Made by a program: the position numbers and the translations under genes
Shown: positions 1-8,869 of the stretch, in pieces
Position numbering within the stretch: position 1 is the first letter of the stretch
How the letters are laid out: each line of letters begins with the position of its first letter
The notes under the pieces: generated by a model
Seen by the model: only the letters and a program-made list of their open reading frames with translations
The model's database searches: none
What the model was told of the DNA's origin: nothing
Assembly (NCBI RefSeq): GCF_014236655.1
Contig: NZ_JACMYG010000044.1
Location: 1 to 32,871 of the forward strand
From: Pseudomonas kielensis
Lineage (GTDB): Bacteria > Pseudomonadota > Gammaproteobacteria > Pseudomonadales > Pseudomonadaceae
Reading direction: 5' to 3'
Length of the DNA: 32,871 nt

Positions 1-28
1 TGTAACAAAAGCTACTCTCACGCATCAG
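1..28 (+). promoter_or_regulatory. Putative ECF sigma promoter, TGTAAC-N16-CATCAG
   Basis: TGTAAC lies at 1-6 and CATCAG at 23-28, sixteen bases apart. The same architecture precedes several other operons here (7817-7844, 20523-20550, 21445-21472, 24138-24165). An AAC-containing -35 with a short C-rich -10 is typical of ECF sigma factors, and one is encoded at 21607. The site would drive the membrane protein at 185 and the lipoprotein at 670, leaving a leader of about 150 bases. The window starts at the -35, so anything upstream is not visible. Confidence 0.6.
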
Positions 29-184
29 GAATGGGAGAGCTGTGATTGACACTGGCTCTCAGGCTCGATGAATACTCTGAGAAATCAGTATTAACGTCGA
101 ATTATAAAGCCAATTTGGCTTTCAGCAACGGAAGTGAATTCGATACTGAATTTGAGTTTCGGGTTATTCAAAAATACGGAGAGA

Positions 185-622
185 ATGTCTATGCATTATA
201 TATTGAGAGGGTTGGTAGCAGGATTCGTGGCGACACTTGTTTTATCAATGCTGATGTTTGTTAAGCAGATGATGGGCGTGATGCCTGAGTTGAACCCAAT
301 CGCTATGATCGTGAGCATGCTTGGAGTCACAAGTGTGTTTGTCGGATGGCTTATGCATTTCATGATAGGTACTGTCATGTGGGGGATCTTATTCTCTCTG
401 TTACGCAGCCGGATACCAAGTGGAGATACTCTCAGCGGTATTTGGTTTGGGGTCGGGGCATGGGTATTGATGATGGTGGTTGTGATGCCTATGGCAGGGG
501 CAGGTTTATTCGGCCTAAACATCGGTGTTATGGCCCCAGTCATGACTCTAATGCTACACATTATCTTTGGTGCCGCCCTTGGTGCTGTATACGGAAAGCT
601 GGGTGGCCACTGCACTCCATAA
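185..622 (+). CDS. Small multipass inner-membrane protein (DUF6789-like)
   Basis: A 145-residue, strongly hydrophobic protein with about four predicted membrane helices: near residues 5-25, 40-70, 85-110 and 115-138. Its Met- and Gly-rich helices resemble the small four-helix membrane proteins annotated as DUF6789; no biochemical role is known to me. The ATG at 185 is chosen because GGAGAG sits directly upstream; a second ATG at 191 is also possible, and an in-frame ATG at 134 has no comparable ribosome site. The lipoprotein gene follows after 47 bases, so the two probably form a unit behind the promoter at 1-28. The membrane nature is certain, the family name less so. Confidence 0.7.
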   Translation: MSMHYILRGLVAGFVATLVLSMLMFVKQMMGVMPELNPIAMIVSMLGVTSVFVGWLMHFMIGTVMWGILFSLLRSRIPSGDTLSGIWFGVGAWVLMMVVVMPMAGAGLFGLNIGVMAPVMTLMLHIIFGAALGAVYGKLGGHCTP

Positions 623-669
623 ACTCAGTGCAATCGAGAGTTCTCCATAATTGATATCGAGGTAAAACC

Positions 670-858
670 ATGAGGTACGCCATCAGAAGCATGTTGATTT
701 TGGCCATATTTGTTTCAGCTGGGTGCTCTTCACTTTCGGAAATTAATGCCAGAGGGCAAGCACTCTACCAAGCTGATCCTGAGAGCTATGATGAAATGCC
801 AAATTCTAACGCCAGGTATTTTGAACTCAACCCCCAATATAACGCTCAAGGTTCTTAG
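670..858 (+). CDS. Small putative lipoprotein
   Basis: A 62-residue protein with a short basic start, a hydrophobic stretch and the lipobox VSAGC ending at Cys19, so it is probably exported and lipidated. The mature part is only about 44 residues, polar, rich in Asn, Tyr and Glu, and matches no domain I recognise. GAGG lies eight bases before the ATG, a good ribosome site. It follows the small membrane protein and probably shares its promoter at 1-28. A role at the envelope is inferred only from the export signal. Confidence 0.72.
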   Translation: MRYAIRSMLILAIFVSAGCSSLSEINARGQALYQADPESYDEMPNSNARYFELNPQYNAQGS

Positions 859-1381
859 TCAGGCTCGCAGTACAATATGACTCGACTGGGCATTCTTTGT
901 CGGTACGTGAATGTCCATGATACTATGATCTAAAGGGGGATAAGGGTATTCCGTTTGTTACGATAGTTTTCTTCATTCATGAAAGGTATCGTAGTAAGAG
1001 TACGTAGATGGGCGCTACGGTTTCTGAATTGAGCCCGAAGCCCATCTGCGCAAAAAACAACAACCTTTTTGCTTGTCAAGCTATCAATGTACTGTTTGAA
1101 AAACAATATACGCGGGGTGTCCGTAAACGCTCGACTGACGCCCTCTGTGTGACACCAATTGTTTCTGGAGTTGATGTAGCGGCTGACTAGGTATGACCTT
1201 CATTCGGTATAGAAACCCATTATGGTTGCTTAACTGCATGATTGTAATTTCAAAAATAATACGCGTTTTTTTTGAATCTGGAATAAATGCCACGCCAACG
1301 ACGCGGATATATCGCGATTTGGGCTTGAGTGCTCGGCGCGTGCAATGTTGCGCAAGTAATAATCCTTAAAAGGAGAATGAT
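859..1381. other. Intergenic stretch, no gene recognised
   Basis: About 520 bases between the lipoprotein and flgB. I see no convincing reading frame. On the minus strand at 957-962 there is CGTAAC followed by AAACGG, which resembles the extended -35 of the local promoters, but the expected -10 position holds only TCCCCC. The segment just before flgB carries its ribosome site (AAAGGAG) and an A/T-rich tract near 1245-1275. Confidence 0.5.
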
Positions 1382-1795
1382 ATGAGTATTAACTTCGAAA
1401 AGGCCGTTGGGTCCGCTGAAAGAGCGTTGACTTATCGAAGTCAAAGAGCTGAGGTGCTGAGCAATAATATCGCTAACGCTGATACCCCTGACTTTAAAGC
1501 CCGTGACCTAGACTTTTCTGCGGTGTTGACGGACCAGGTAAAACGCGCCACGCCGACTCGGTTTTCTTTACAAACAACCAACTCAAGACATATTGCTGCA
1601 AACGAGTCCGCGGCTGGGATTTATGGGGTGGGGTTACTGTACAGGACACCGAATCAACCATCTCTTGACCAAAACACTGTTGATCAACAGGTTGAGATCG
1701 CAAAATATACAGAAAACGCAATTCACTTCGACGCGGCTTTCACTAGGTTGAATGGAGCGTTTAAAGGTTTGCTTAGAGTTCTTCGGGGGGATTAA
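1382..1795 (+). CDS. flgB: Flagellar basal-body rod protein FlgB
   Basis: 137 residues, the usual length for FlgB, the proximal rod subunit of the flagellar basal body, exported by the flagellar type III apparatus. The N-terminal rod signature is clear: AEVLSNNIANADTPDFKARDLDF at about residues 22-44 (NNIANADTPxF core). The C-terminal half has the usual amphipathic helix with QVEIAKYTENAIHFDAA. AAAGGAG is placed well before the ATG. FlgB normally starts an flgBCDEFG operon, but here no flgC or other flagellar gene is next to it. It is therefore an orphan copy, perhaps left by rearrangement or part of a secondary set. The frame is intact. Confidence 0.88.
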   Translation: MSINFEKAVGSAERALTYRSQRAEVLSNNIANADTPDFKARDLDFSAVLTDQVKRATPTRFSLQTTNSRHIAANESAAGIYGVGLLYRTPNQPSLDQNTVDQQVEIAKYTENAIHFDAAFTRLNGAFKGLLRVLRGD

Positions 1796-3051
1796 TAGGC
1801 GGAATAGTTAACACCCCATTCTCTCCCTGAAAATGCTACTCGATGTAAGTAGGGCTTTAATCTAATCAGATGTGCTAGGGTCACGTTAAATCATAAAATT
1901 GTTTGGAGTGGCTCGCTCTTTATTATCCTCAAACAACCCAAAATTTTAGGCTCAACGACAAAACTTTGCCTTGAGCACTGCTTCAGTTCAACCCAGTTCA
2001 TCAATAAGTCACAAAGTTTGGCGGTATGAGCTCGGTGGCAATAAGAGTGTAGGATGATAACTACAGTCTCAAAAAACATGCTTGCCGAGAGGCAACTTTA
2101 TGTCGTAGTCATCGCAGGAAGCGAAGACATAAAGTAGTTATCTGTCGCTAACATGCACGCCTGCTAACGAGAAACTTCGAGATCGCAAGCCGTCTGATAC
2201 CGGCCGTGCGTAACCAGTGTAAATGAGGTTTCGGCTTATGATTCCTTTATCTGCGTCATGTAAGACCTATCGCTGATAGTTATAATAGTTTCTAACGACT
2301 TTATCACGAGCTAGAGTTAAATTCTCGGATTGAGCCGCACGAGCGAATCATGTATTAGAATTCTGAGCCCCTGGCAGCTCTTGAAGCGATCCACTAATAT
2401 CGGCTGATGGATTTCATGCATATTCAATCAGCCACGAATGCATGTTTTGGACGTTTAATGTTGTTGATGATGACTTAAAGCTTAATGCCTGTAGTATGAA
2501 AATATATCTCTGGCTGCCGGTCGCAGTGTGTGTTGTTGGCGCTGAATCTGCTAGTTGAGTTGCGTGATGAAATACCAAGTCATCCGCAGGCCTTAGGCAC
2601 TCCACAACAAAGTTTAAATTATGGGCTGAAAATGGTGTGTCTGCCTGGAAATATTCAGTCCAGCAACCCGCAATAATGTGCACGTCTGAGTTTATGTCAA
2701 AATAGTGTGTCATGTCTAGCAGGCGCACAGTCTGCTTAATCGATAGCCGAAACTGCAAGACTACGGCTTTAACTAGGCACGCATCCAGATCCAACTTCAC
2801 GATGCATAAACGCGACACGTGCAACATCCTCATCCTGGGGCGTCCGCGCCTACCATTAATGTCCGAGTACAATAGAGTGATCTGTGCTTTCAGATGGACC
2901 TTGGGCATAAGTTGATTAATTGCTGTTGAGTAACCATTAGATCGTTAAATTTTCCGGCGCACTCCGCATCCTAAGATGTCTTCTTTATCTGTTAAGGTGT
3001 TCGATGAATTTAAATGATACGAGTCCAAATTGGGAGCAAGACATGAACAAA
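1796..3051. other. Long gene-poor segment
   Basis: About 1,250 bases without a convincing gene. It holds two overlapping inverted repeats: GATAACTAC (2056-2064) with GTAGTTATC (2134-2142), and nested within them ACTTTATGTC (2095-2104) with GACATAAAGT (2126-2135). A minus-strand open frame at 2414-2908 has a short GRRGRP...LSIKQT stretch that faintly recalls IS5-type transposases, but the rest does not, so I do not call it. The segment may be decayed accessory DNA. Confidence 0.45.
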
Positions 3052-3690
3052 TCAACGTGCTCTTAGTTTAATTAATATCCCGTCGGCGGCCTTGGCATCC
3101 GCCGCGTCATGGGTCACTAGTATCGTTGGCACCCCGTAATCGCGTAAATGGTCAAACACCAGCGACCTCATTTCAGCCCTCAGTATCGCATCGAGCTTCG
3201 AGAAGGGCTCATCCAATAATACCGCGCGGGGACGTGACAGCAGCAAGCGAACCAGAGCAACTCGAGCGCGCTGACCGCCAGACAGGGTCTCAGGATCCCT
3301 CATGCCAAACCCTTCAAGCCCGACCTCTGCCAGGGCCTCGTTAACCTCGCGATCAACTTCCCGCCCCCCGCCGCGAATACCAAATCGGACATTGCCAGCA
3401 ACCGACAGATGCGGGAACAGTAGGGGGTCCTGAAACAACAGACCAACACCCGAACGTTCAGCCGGTACGCCAGTAATATCGTGACCATCGAGAATCACCT
3501 GCCCGGCGGCCTGAAACTCTGCAGGCAGAAACCCTGCAATAAATGCAAGAAGTGAGGATTTTCCTGAACCCGAGGGGCCCATCACCGTCAAGGACTCTCC
3601 CGGCCCGATGGTTTGGTTCAGGCTTAGCAATGTCTGCCCGAGTATACTGAGTTTGATATTTCTCAGCTCAAGGTGATGTTTCAAATTCAT
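3052..3690 (-). CDS. ynjD: ABC transporter ATP-binding protein, YnjD type
   Basis: 212-residue ATPase that would power import through the membrane protein encoded just upstream. Walker A GPSGSGKSS is at 38-46, the Q-loop Gln at 87, the signature LSGGQ at 136-140, Walker B AVLLDEPF around 156-163 and the switch His at 194 (VTHD), all intact. Its length agrees with E. coli YnjD. The ATG at 3690 is chosen because it overlaps the permease stop in an ATGA arrangement; a longer frame reaching 3789 lies wholly inside the permease gene. It is last in the order radical SAM, ynjB, ynjC, ynjD. The transported substrate of the Ynj family is not established. Confidence 0.88.
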   Translation of the reverse strand: MNLKHHLELRNIKLSILGQTLLSLNQTIGPGESLTVMGPSGSGKSSLLAFIAGFLPAEFQAAGQVILDGHDITGVPAERSGVGLLFQDPLLFPHLSVAGNVRFGIRGGGREVDREVNEALAEVGLEGFGMRDPETLSGGQRARVALVRLLLSRPRAVLLDEPFSKLDAILRAEMRSLVFDHLRDYGVPTILVTHDAADAKAADGILIKLRAR

Positions 3691-5363
3691 GCTCCTTGCA
3701 TGCCTTTCCGGCGGCGCCAGAGAAGTTTGGGAATCAGCATGGCGAATAGGAAACCCAGCAACGGTACCATCGCCTGCACTAGCCCCCACACGCCAATCAG
3801 CCGGCGATCTCCGCCCGATGATAGGGCGACGGCTTCGGTAGTGATTGTTACGATACGACCTCCGCCCAGAAGCTGGGTGGGCAGATACTGGCTGGCGCTG
3901 ATGGCAACCCCAAGGGCAAAGGCCATCAAGATCGGCCGCAATAACAACGGCACCCGAATGCGCCAGAAAATGCCGGCCTGTGAGCTACCAAGTGAACGGG
4001 CGATCCAGGCCCAACGAGGATCCAACTGCCGATAGGACTCTGACAGCGTTAGGTAAATGTAGGGTAGTACGAACAACAAATGTCCCCAGACAACCACCGG
4101 TAGAGAGGGGCCGTAACCGGCCATCTCGCTCAACACGGTAATACCCGAGAGAAACCCCACTTGAGGAATAAGCAGCGGAAGGTAGAGCAAGCACAATGCT
4201 CGAGTGGCCGGCTTGTTCTGTCGCTGTTCCTGTTCAAGCGCCGCAAGCACCAGAAGCATGGCAATAGAAGCCGCCAACCCAGCCACCACAAGCGTCGTAA
4301 CTAGCGGACGCTCGATCGTCGGTAACGCCGCTAGCCAGTGGCTAAGCGTAAAATTCGCCGGCCAGGACGATGGGAATCGCCAGAATCCGGCGACCGAGTT
4401 CACAAATAGGGCCAGCAAACCCAAGCCTGACAACGAGATCGCCATCACCATACCGGATCGCCCGGTTACCCTAATCAACCGGTCACCACCGCGTCTACCA
4501 CCGCGCCTGATCCAGGCAAGGAACAATCGCGCAACAGTGATCTCCAGAGCCCACCAGGTCACAAGCGTCATGCCGGTAACCAGTAACTGCAACAAGGCAC
4601 CTGCTGCTGCCAGAAACCGGTAAGACAAGTCCGGATCGTTGAACCATTGCACCACCTGTACACTCAACGTCGAGGGTAGATTGGGACCAAGAATCATGGC
4701 CACATCCACCGTAGACGTGGCAAATGCCAGCACTGCATATACCGGCAGGCGGACTAGCTGATACAGGCCAGGAGCCACCACCTTGAGCCAAGCTATTCGC
4801 GGGTGGTAGCCCAACGACCGCGCCAACATGACTTTCTGTTGGGCGTTAAGCTGCGGCAAAGCAGCCAAACTGACCAACAGCAGAAACGGAATTTCCTTGA
4901 TCGCTAGCCCGGCAATCAGTGAGAGACCAAAAGGATCATTGACCACCATGATATCGGGTGGCCGTTCAAATCCGGTTAGCCAAGGCGAGAACCCGCGCAG
5001 GAGTAGCCCCGAGGGCGCAATTAGGAAGGCAAAGCCAAAGGCTGCCGCGGCATGGGGAACTGATAACAAGGGCGACATTAAGCGATTTACCCAGCGATCG
5101 AAGCGGGTCGGGCTGAAGGTGGCGAGAAAGGCAAACACCACTATCAACGCCAATGCGGTGGTGGCCAGTCCAGTCGCGAAGCTAACCCCTATGGAACGGC
5201 TGATTCCGGGTGTATGCCATAACCGTTGCCAGGGTTCGAGGGAAATGGCATCGCCTCCCAGTAGCGGGAGATAGCCAAACGCCGGAGGTATGATTAAGAT
5301 CATCCCCCCAGCAATCGGCAATATCAGTACCGCAATAATCAGCCAGGATATGTAACGAAGCAT
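3687..5363 (-). CDS. ynjC: ABC transporter permease, fused double-domain YnjC type
   Basis: 558-residue inner-membrane protein with roughly twelve membrane segments, built from two tandem binding-protein-dependent permease units. Each half has an EAA-like loop (around ARSLGYHPRIAWLKV in the first half, ARSLGSSQAGIFWRIRVP in the second) that would contact the ATPase. The fused design and the neighbours match E. coli YnjC, which is about 511 residues. Start and stop overlap both neighbours: ATG 5363 shares one base with the ynjB stop, and its TGA overlaps the ynjD ATG, so translation is probably coupled. The substrate is unknown. Confidence 0.88.
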   Translation of the reverse strand: MLRYISWLIIAVLILPIAGGMILIIPPAFGYLPLLGGDAISLEPWQRLWHTPGISRSIGVSFATGLATTALALIVVFAFLATFSPTRFDRWVNRLMSPLLSVPHAAAAFGFAFLIAPSGLLLRGFSPWLTGFERPPDIMVVNDPFGLSLIAGLAIKEIPFLLLVSLAALPQLNAQQKVMLARSLGYHPRIAWLKVVAPGLYQLVRLPVYAVLAFATSTVDVAMILGPNLPSTLSVQVVQWFNDPDLSYRFLAAAGALLQLLVTGMTLVTWWALEITVARLFLAWIRRGGRRGGDRLIRVTGRSGMVMAISLSGLGLLALFVNSVAGFWRFPSSWPANFTLSHWLAALPTIERPLVTTLVVAGLAASIAMLLVLAALEQEQRQNKPATRALCLLYLPLLIPQVGFLSGITVLSEMAGYGPSLPVVVWGHLLFVLPYIYLTLSESYRQLDPRWAWIARSLGSSQAGIFWRIRVPLLLRPILMAFALGVAISASQYLPTQLLGGGRIVTITTEAVALSSGGDRRLIGVWGLVQAMVPLLGFLFAMLIPKLLWRRRKGMQGA

Positions 5364-6565
5364 CAGTGCGCCATGTACCGTTCTTGCCAGGCTTGCTCCA
5401 GCGCTTCTATCCAGCTCGGATGCAGTTCGCCAACAACCTGCTGCAGGCCTTGTGTCGTCACACCACCAACAGGGTTTGGCAGCGCATCAAATCGGGCCCG
5501 GTCCTCGGAAGACAGCTTGTCCATAGCCAGCACTGTGATACTTCCCCAGTTCTCCGGATTCTGCTTATGTGCCTGAGCCTCGGGAGACATCAGGAAATTG
5601 GCTACCACCATCGCCCCAGCCTTGTGACTGGCATTAAACGGTATGGCCAGGAAACTGACGTTGCCAATGGTGCCGCCTTTCAACACATACGTGCGGACGG
5701 TTGATGGCAACTCACTATTGGCAATCGCCGAGGCAGCCTCATTCGGGTTGAATGAAAACGCCAGGCTCAGGACTCCGTCCGCCATCATACGACGCAGCGC
5801 TGGGCCGTTATCGGGAAAGGTCCTGCCTGAGCGCCAGAGGTATGGGTGCAGGGCATCGAGAAATGACCATAGCGGCGCCGTCACCTCTTCAAAATTGGCC
5901 TCTTCCACCGGTTTATACAAGGCGTCACGGTTATCGGACAATTCCAGCAGAGCCTGCTTCAGGAAGGTCGTACCCAGAAATTGTGGCGGCTTGGGGTACG
6001 AAAATTCACCAGGGTTGGTTTTTGCCCATTTGAGCAACTCCGGCATGGACGTGGGAGGATTTTCCGTTAGGGACTTATCGTAATAGAACACCACCTGGGC
6101 CTTGCTCCAGGGTGCTTCATAGCCTTCCACCGGGACGGTAAAATCTGTGGTCATCTCAGGGTTGTTTTCCGGATCCGTAAGCGGGAAGTTCGGTAGCTTG
6201 CCAACCCAGGGACCATGCAACAGGCCGGCTCGCTTCAGGGTGGCGAAATTCTCCCCGTTGATCCAGATCAAATCCACCGCACCGTTGGTCGTGTTACCCG
6301 CCTGCTGCTCGGCAATCACGCGCGAAACGGCCTCGGAGGTATCTGAGAGTTTCACATGGACCAGTTTAATGCCGTAAAGGTTTTCCACCTTCTCGGCGGC
6401 CCAGCGTATGTAGTTGTTGGTACGTGACTCACCACCCCAGGCGTTAAAGTAAACGATCTGGCCTTTGGCTTCTTCAACGATGCCGTTCCAGTTCTCGCTA
6501 ATGCCTGTCTGGGCAAACGTTTGAGTAGATAGTGCCAAGCCAATAGCCAGTATAACCGCCTTCAT
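5363..6565 (-). CDS. ynjB: ABC transporter periplasmic substrate-binding protein, YnjB type
   Basis: 400 residues. The N-terminus MKAVILAIGLALSTQTFAQ is a clear signal peptide, so the protein should be periplasmic. The mature start (NWNGIVEEAKGQIVYFNAWGG), the VDLIWINGENFATLK segment, LDALHPYLWRSG and the C-terminal WIEALEQAWQERY follow the E. coli YnjB pattern as I remember it. The ATG at 6565 has GGGAG upstream and begins the signal peptide; the in-frame ATG at 6628 would add a non-signal extension. It lies 129 bases after the radical SAM gene and overlaps ynjC by one base. It belongs to the extracellular solute-binding superfamily; its ligand is not known. Confidence 0.87.
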   Translation of the reverse strand: MKAVILAIGLALSTQTFAQTGISENWNGIVEEAKGQIVYFNAWGGESRTNNYIRWAAEKVENLYGIKLVHVKLSDTSEAVSRVIAEQQAGNTTNGAVDLIWINGENFATLKRAGLLHGPWVGKLPNFPLTDPENNPEMTTDFTVPVEGYEAPWSKAQVVFYYDKSLTENPPTSMPELLKWAKTNPGEFSYPKPPQFLGTTFLKQALLELSDNRDALYKPVEEANFEEVTAPLWSFLDALHPYLWRSGRTFPDNGPALRRMMADGVLSLAFSFNPNEAASAIANSELPSTVRTYVLKGGTIGNVSFLAIPFNASHKAGAMVVANFLMSPEAQAHKQNPENWGSITVLAMDKLSSEDRARFDALPNPVGGVTTQGLQQVVGELHPSWIEALEQAWQERYMAH

Positions 6566-6694
6566 CACAGGCTCCCTGTTAAGATACGTCGGAAAAGTCA
6601 GATCAAAAATATGTCTGTCAGGTATCAATATCGGTTATCGTAAAACCAGGCTAACCGACGCAGCTCGTCATGAATGGATTTGGAGTGTGCAGAC

Positions 6695-7765
6695 TCATGA
6701 TATGGCGATCAGACCATGCCGGTTTGCCCGTCGCTGATTACGGATTTCATCCAGTATCGGACCTAATACTTGGGTGAAATAGCGATCGCAGCCAATACAC
6801 AGGTTCTGATAATCCGCGCCATCCGGCATGGTTGTGCGAGAGGCTTCGAAGAAATCCGCTGTAGTCCAGCCTTCAGTCAAACCCATACGTTCGGGCTTGC
6901 CGGCATTGATGGCCTCCATAGCGGGGTGACCAGCGAGGCTGTCGAGGATCTCGTATAGCGGCTCTTCGATCAGGTTTCCCAACGGAGACGCCGTTTTCAG
7001 GCAGCACGGATAAACATCACCCGTAGGGTCAATTGAAACTTCCGATCCCGATCGACCGTATTCCAGGAAGTTCAGCCCACCGGACCAGGCATTGCAGAAG
7101 TTGTCGGTCAGGTTCGCTTTCGACAGACTGTTCTCCCAGGCCCGACCCCGGGGCCAAAGCTTGCCGATCCAGGCATCATCAGTGGCACCGAAAGCACTGT
7201 AGACTGGGCCTTTCTCGTCCATCCATCCGCGTTCGTCAGCACGCAGTCCCGAGGGACGTATCCCAGCCGCCTCGAACTCTCGCTTGAGTTGGTCTAGCAA
7301 CGACACTTTGCCTTCACCTGCCATACCGACGTGATAATCATCTAGGCCAGATACTGAGATCATCCAGACGTCAAGATTCAGCAATTCACGGATGATTTTC
7401 GGTGTTAACAGATCGCCCGTGGTCTGAACCACCACATTGACGCCACCCTTTTCACGATAACGCTCACGCAGACGTTCAAGGGCGGGATACAAAATGCGCT
7501 CTCGAACCGGCTCAGTCAGCACATCACCACCGGACAAAATGATTCGGCTACGCCGCTGTGGCACAGTACCGTCGGGGAGCGGGTTGCGCCAATCTTCGTA
7601 GCTCATGCGTTCGGGGAAATTATTGATGATTCTAGGCATGTTTCGCTCTGCCTCACTGATGACAGCCTCCAGTTCATCTCTAACATAGGGACGAAAGCGG
7701 CTTTCGTAGCAATGCTTGCAACGGCGATGGCAGTGCCAGCACAGAACATAATAAATCGATTCCAA
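6695..7765 (-). CDS. Radical SAM protein with SPASM-like C-terminus
   Basis: 356 residues. The radical SAM cluster motif CxxxCxxC is at Cys12, Cys16 and Cys19, with an extra Cys9 that makes the start CWHCHRRCKHCY. The GG(D/E)-type SAM-binding motif is SGGD at 78-81. The C-terminal third has Cys224, Cys254, Cys255 (GDVYPCC) and Cys323/Cys326 (CIGC), suggesting auxiliary iron-sulfur ligands as in SPASM/twitch proteins. The start is TTG at 7765, supported by GAGGAGAG a few bases upstream. It is first in an operon with ynjBCD behind the promoter at 7817-7844. Proteins of this layout often modify peptides or small molecules; the substrate here is unknown. Confidence 0.85.
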   Translation of the reverse strand: MESIYYVLCWHCHRRCKHCYESRFRPYVRDELEAVISEAERNMPRIINNFPERMSYEDWRNPLPDGTVPQRRSRIILSGGDVLTEPVRERILYPALERLRERYREKGGVNVVVQTTGDLLTPKIIRELLNLDVWMISVSGLDDYHVGMAGEGKVSLLDQLKREFEAAGIRPSGLRADERGWMDEKGPVYSAFGATDDAWIGKLWPRGRAWENSLSKANLTDNFCNAWSGGLNFLEYGRSGSEVSIDPTGDVYPCCLKTASPLGNLIEEPLYEILDSLAGHPAMEAINAGKPERMGLTEGWTTADFFEASRTTMPDGADYQNLCIGCDRYFTQVLGPILDEIRNQRRANRHGLIAIS

Positions 7766-8146
7766 AGCGGCTCTCCTCAGCGAGTTGTCTGATATTTTTC
7801 TGACCTACAATCAATTGAGATGGATGGCTTCTTTGTTTGTTACACAAAATCTTGACTGAATTTCCTAGCTGAACTTGATCAATCCGATAGCCGATTATTT
7901 CTCAATTAATCTCAGCGTTTCACTTTTTGGCAAGGGTCAGCACACACCGACCCAAGGACATCGGAAGCTTCGAATGCGTATTGGCCGCAATTCCGCTGTC
8001 CTCTATCCTGAGTTCCTGTGCTGCACCAGTGATCAACACGTTTTACTTTGACACTTGCCTACCAGGGGAGGCGTCCATACCATCTGAGAAAGGTTTCCGA
8101 GTCTGGTGAAATATCCCCGTCCCACAAAGTGAGCGGTTGAGTCCCA
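7766..8146. other. Intergenic region carrying the radical SAM operon promoter
   Basis: The left part is the leader and promoter of the radical SAM-ynjBCD operon. From about 7900 to 8146 I see no gene; this may be DNA carried in with the IS5-family remnant that starts at 8147. Confidence 0.5.
7817..7844 (-). promoter_or_regulatory. Putative ECF sigma promoter, TGTAAC-N16-CATCTC
   Basis: On the minus strand TGTAAC occupies 7844-7839 and CATCTC 7822-7817, spaced by sixteen bases, about 50 bases before the TTG start of the radical SAM gene. The -35 extends to TGTAACAAAC, as at the sites ahead of bufA and of the sigma gene. This is one of the two best matches to the local consensus. Confidence 0.68.
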
Positions 8147-8617
8147 ATGAAACAAATCTCCTTCGCTGATGGTGAGTACGAAGGCAAGCGTAAGCAAACC
8201 CGCCGTGAGCGCTTCCTTATAGCAATGGATAAGGTCGTGCCCTGGAAGGTGAAGGAGGTCGCACGGCGTATCCATTGATGGCTATGTTGCGAGTGCATCT
8301 GATGCAGATGCTGGTTCGGCCACAACGACCCGGCAATGGAGGAGTCACTGTATAAAACGACGATTATACGCCAGTTTGAGGGGTTGAGCCTGGAGCGCAT
8401 TCCCGACGAAACCACGCCCCTCAACTTTCGCCGTCTGCTGGATAACAACCATCTTGTCGAGGCATTCTGGAAGTCATTAACGACTGTCTGGGGGATCGGG
8501 GGGGGCTGACGCTTCGTCAAGGCACTATCGTTGGCGCAACGATCATTCACGCGTCGACTTCGACCAAGAGTAAAGAGGGCGCGATTCCGAGATGCATCAG
8601 ACCAAGAATGTATGGTC
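8147..8617 (+). pseudogene. IS5-family transposase remnant
   Basis: Reading from ATG 8147 gives MKQISFADGEYEGKRKQTRR and then AMDKVVPWKV, the standard start of an IS5-family DDE transposase. Shortly after, a deletion joins this to RRAYPL-like and LRVHLMQ codons in a different frame. Further fragments follow: SLERIPDETTPLNFRRLL, LRQGTIVGATIIHAST and EMHQTK, with more frame changes. The C-terminal half is absent. Several stops and frame shifts show it is inactive. Ends are approximate because no terminal repeats were identified. Confidence 0.82.
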
Positions 8618-8869
8618 AGCCCATCCTCTACAACCCAGCTTGATGAACGGTAAAAAATGCTTTCGCTAATGTCTCCGAGCTCATGGTAAGCACGGTCATT
8701 AGCGCTCGGCCCTTGATGAAATGTCGCTCCCAAGTGTCCTTGATAAAGGGATCAACTGCGAAAGAGCTATCTTGGTCTTCAGGTTTTTTAATTCAAAGTG
8801 GCCGCCTCTACAGGGCGGTGAAAAACGCTTGCCCGTAGCGCCCTATTGGCAACGCGAAACAGACTGGCT

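Noticed and set aside
935..962. Minus-strand CGTAACAAACGG as another ECF-type promoter
   Set aside because: The -35 looks right, but at sixteen bases the -10 is TCCCCC and the orientation leads only into the 3' end of the lipoprotein gene.
2414..2908. Minus-strand 164-residue frame as an IS5-like transposase remnant
   Set aside because: Only a short GRRGRP...CLVKAVVLQFRLSIKQT stretch resembles the family; the rest does not, and no DDE motif is seen.
8059..8733. Minus-strand 224-residue frame
   Set aside because: It is antisense to the IS5-family transposase remnant, whose plus-strand codons match the family.
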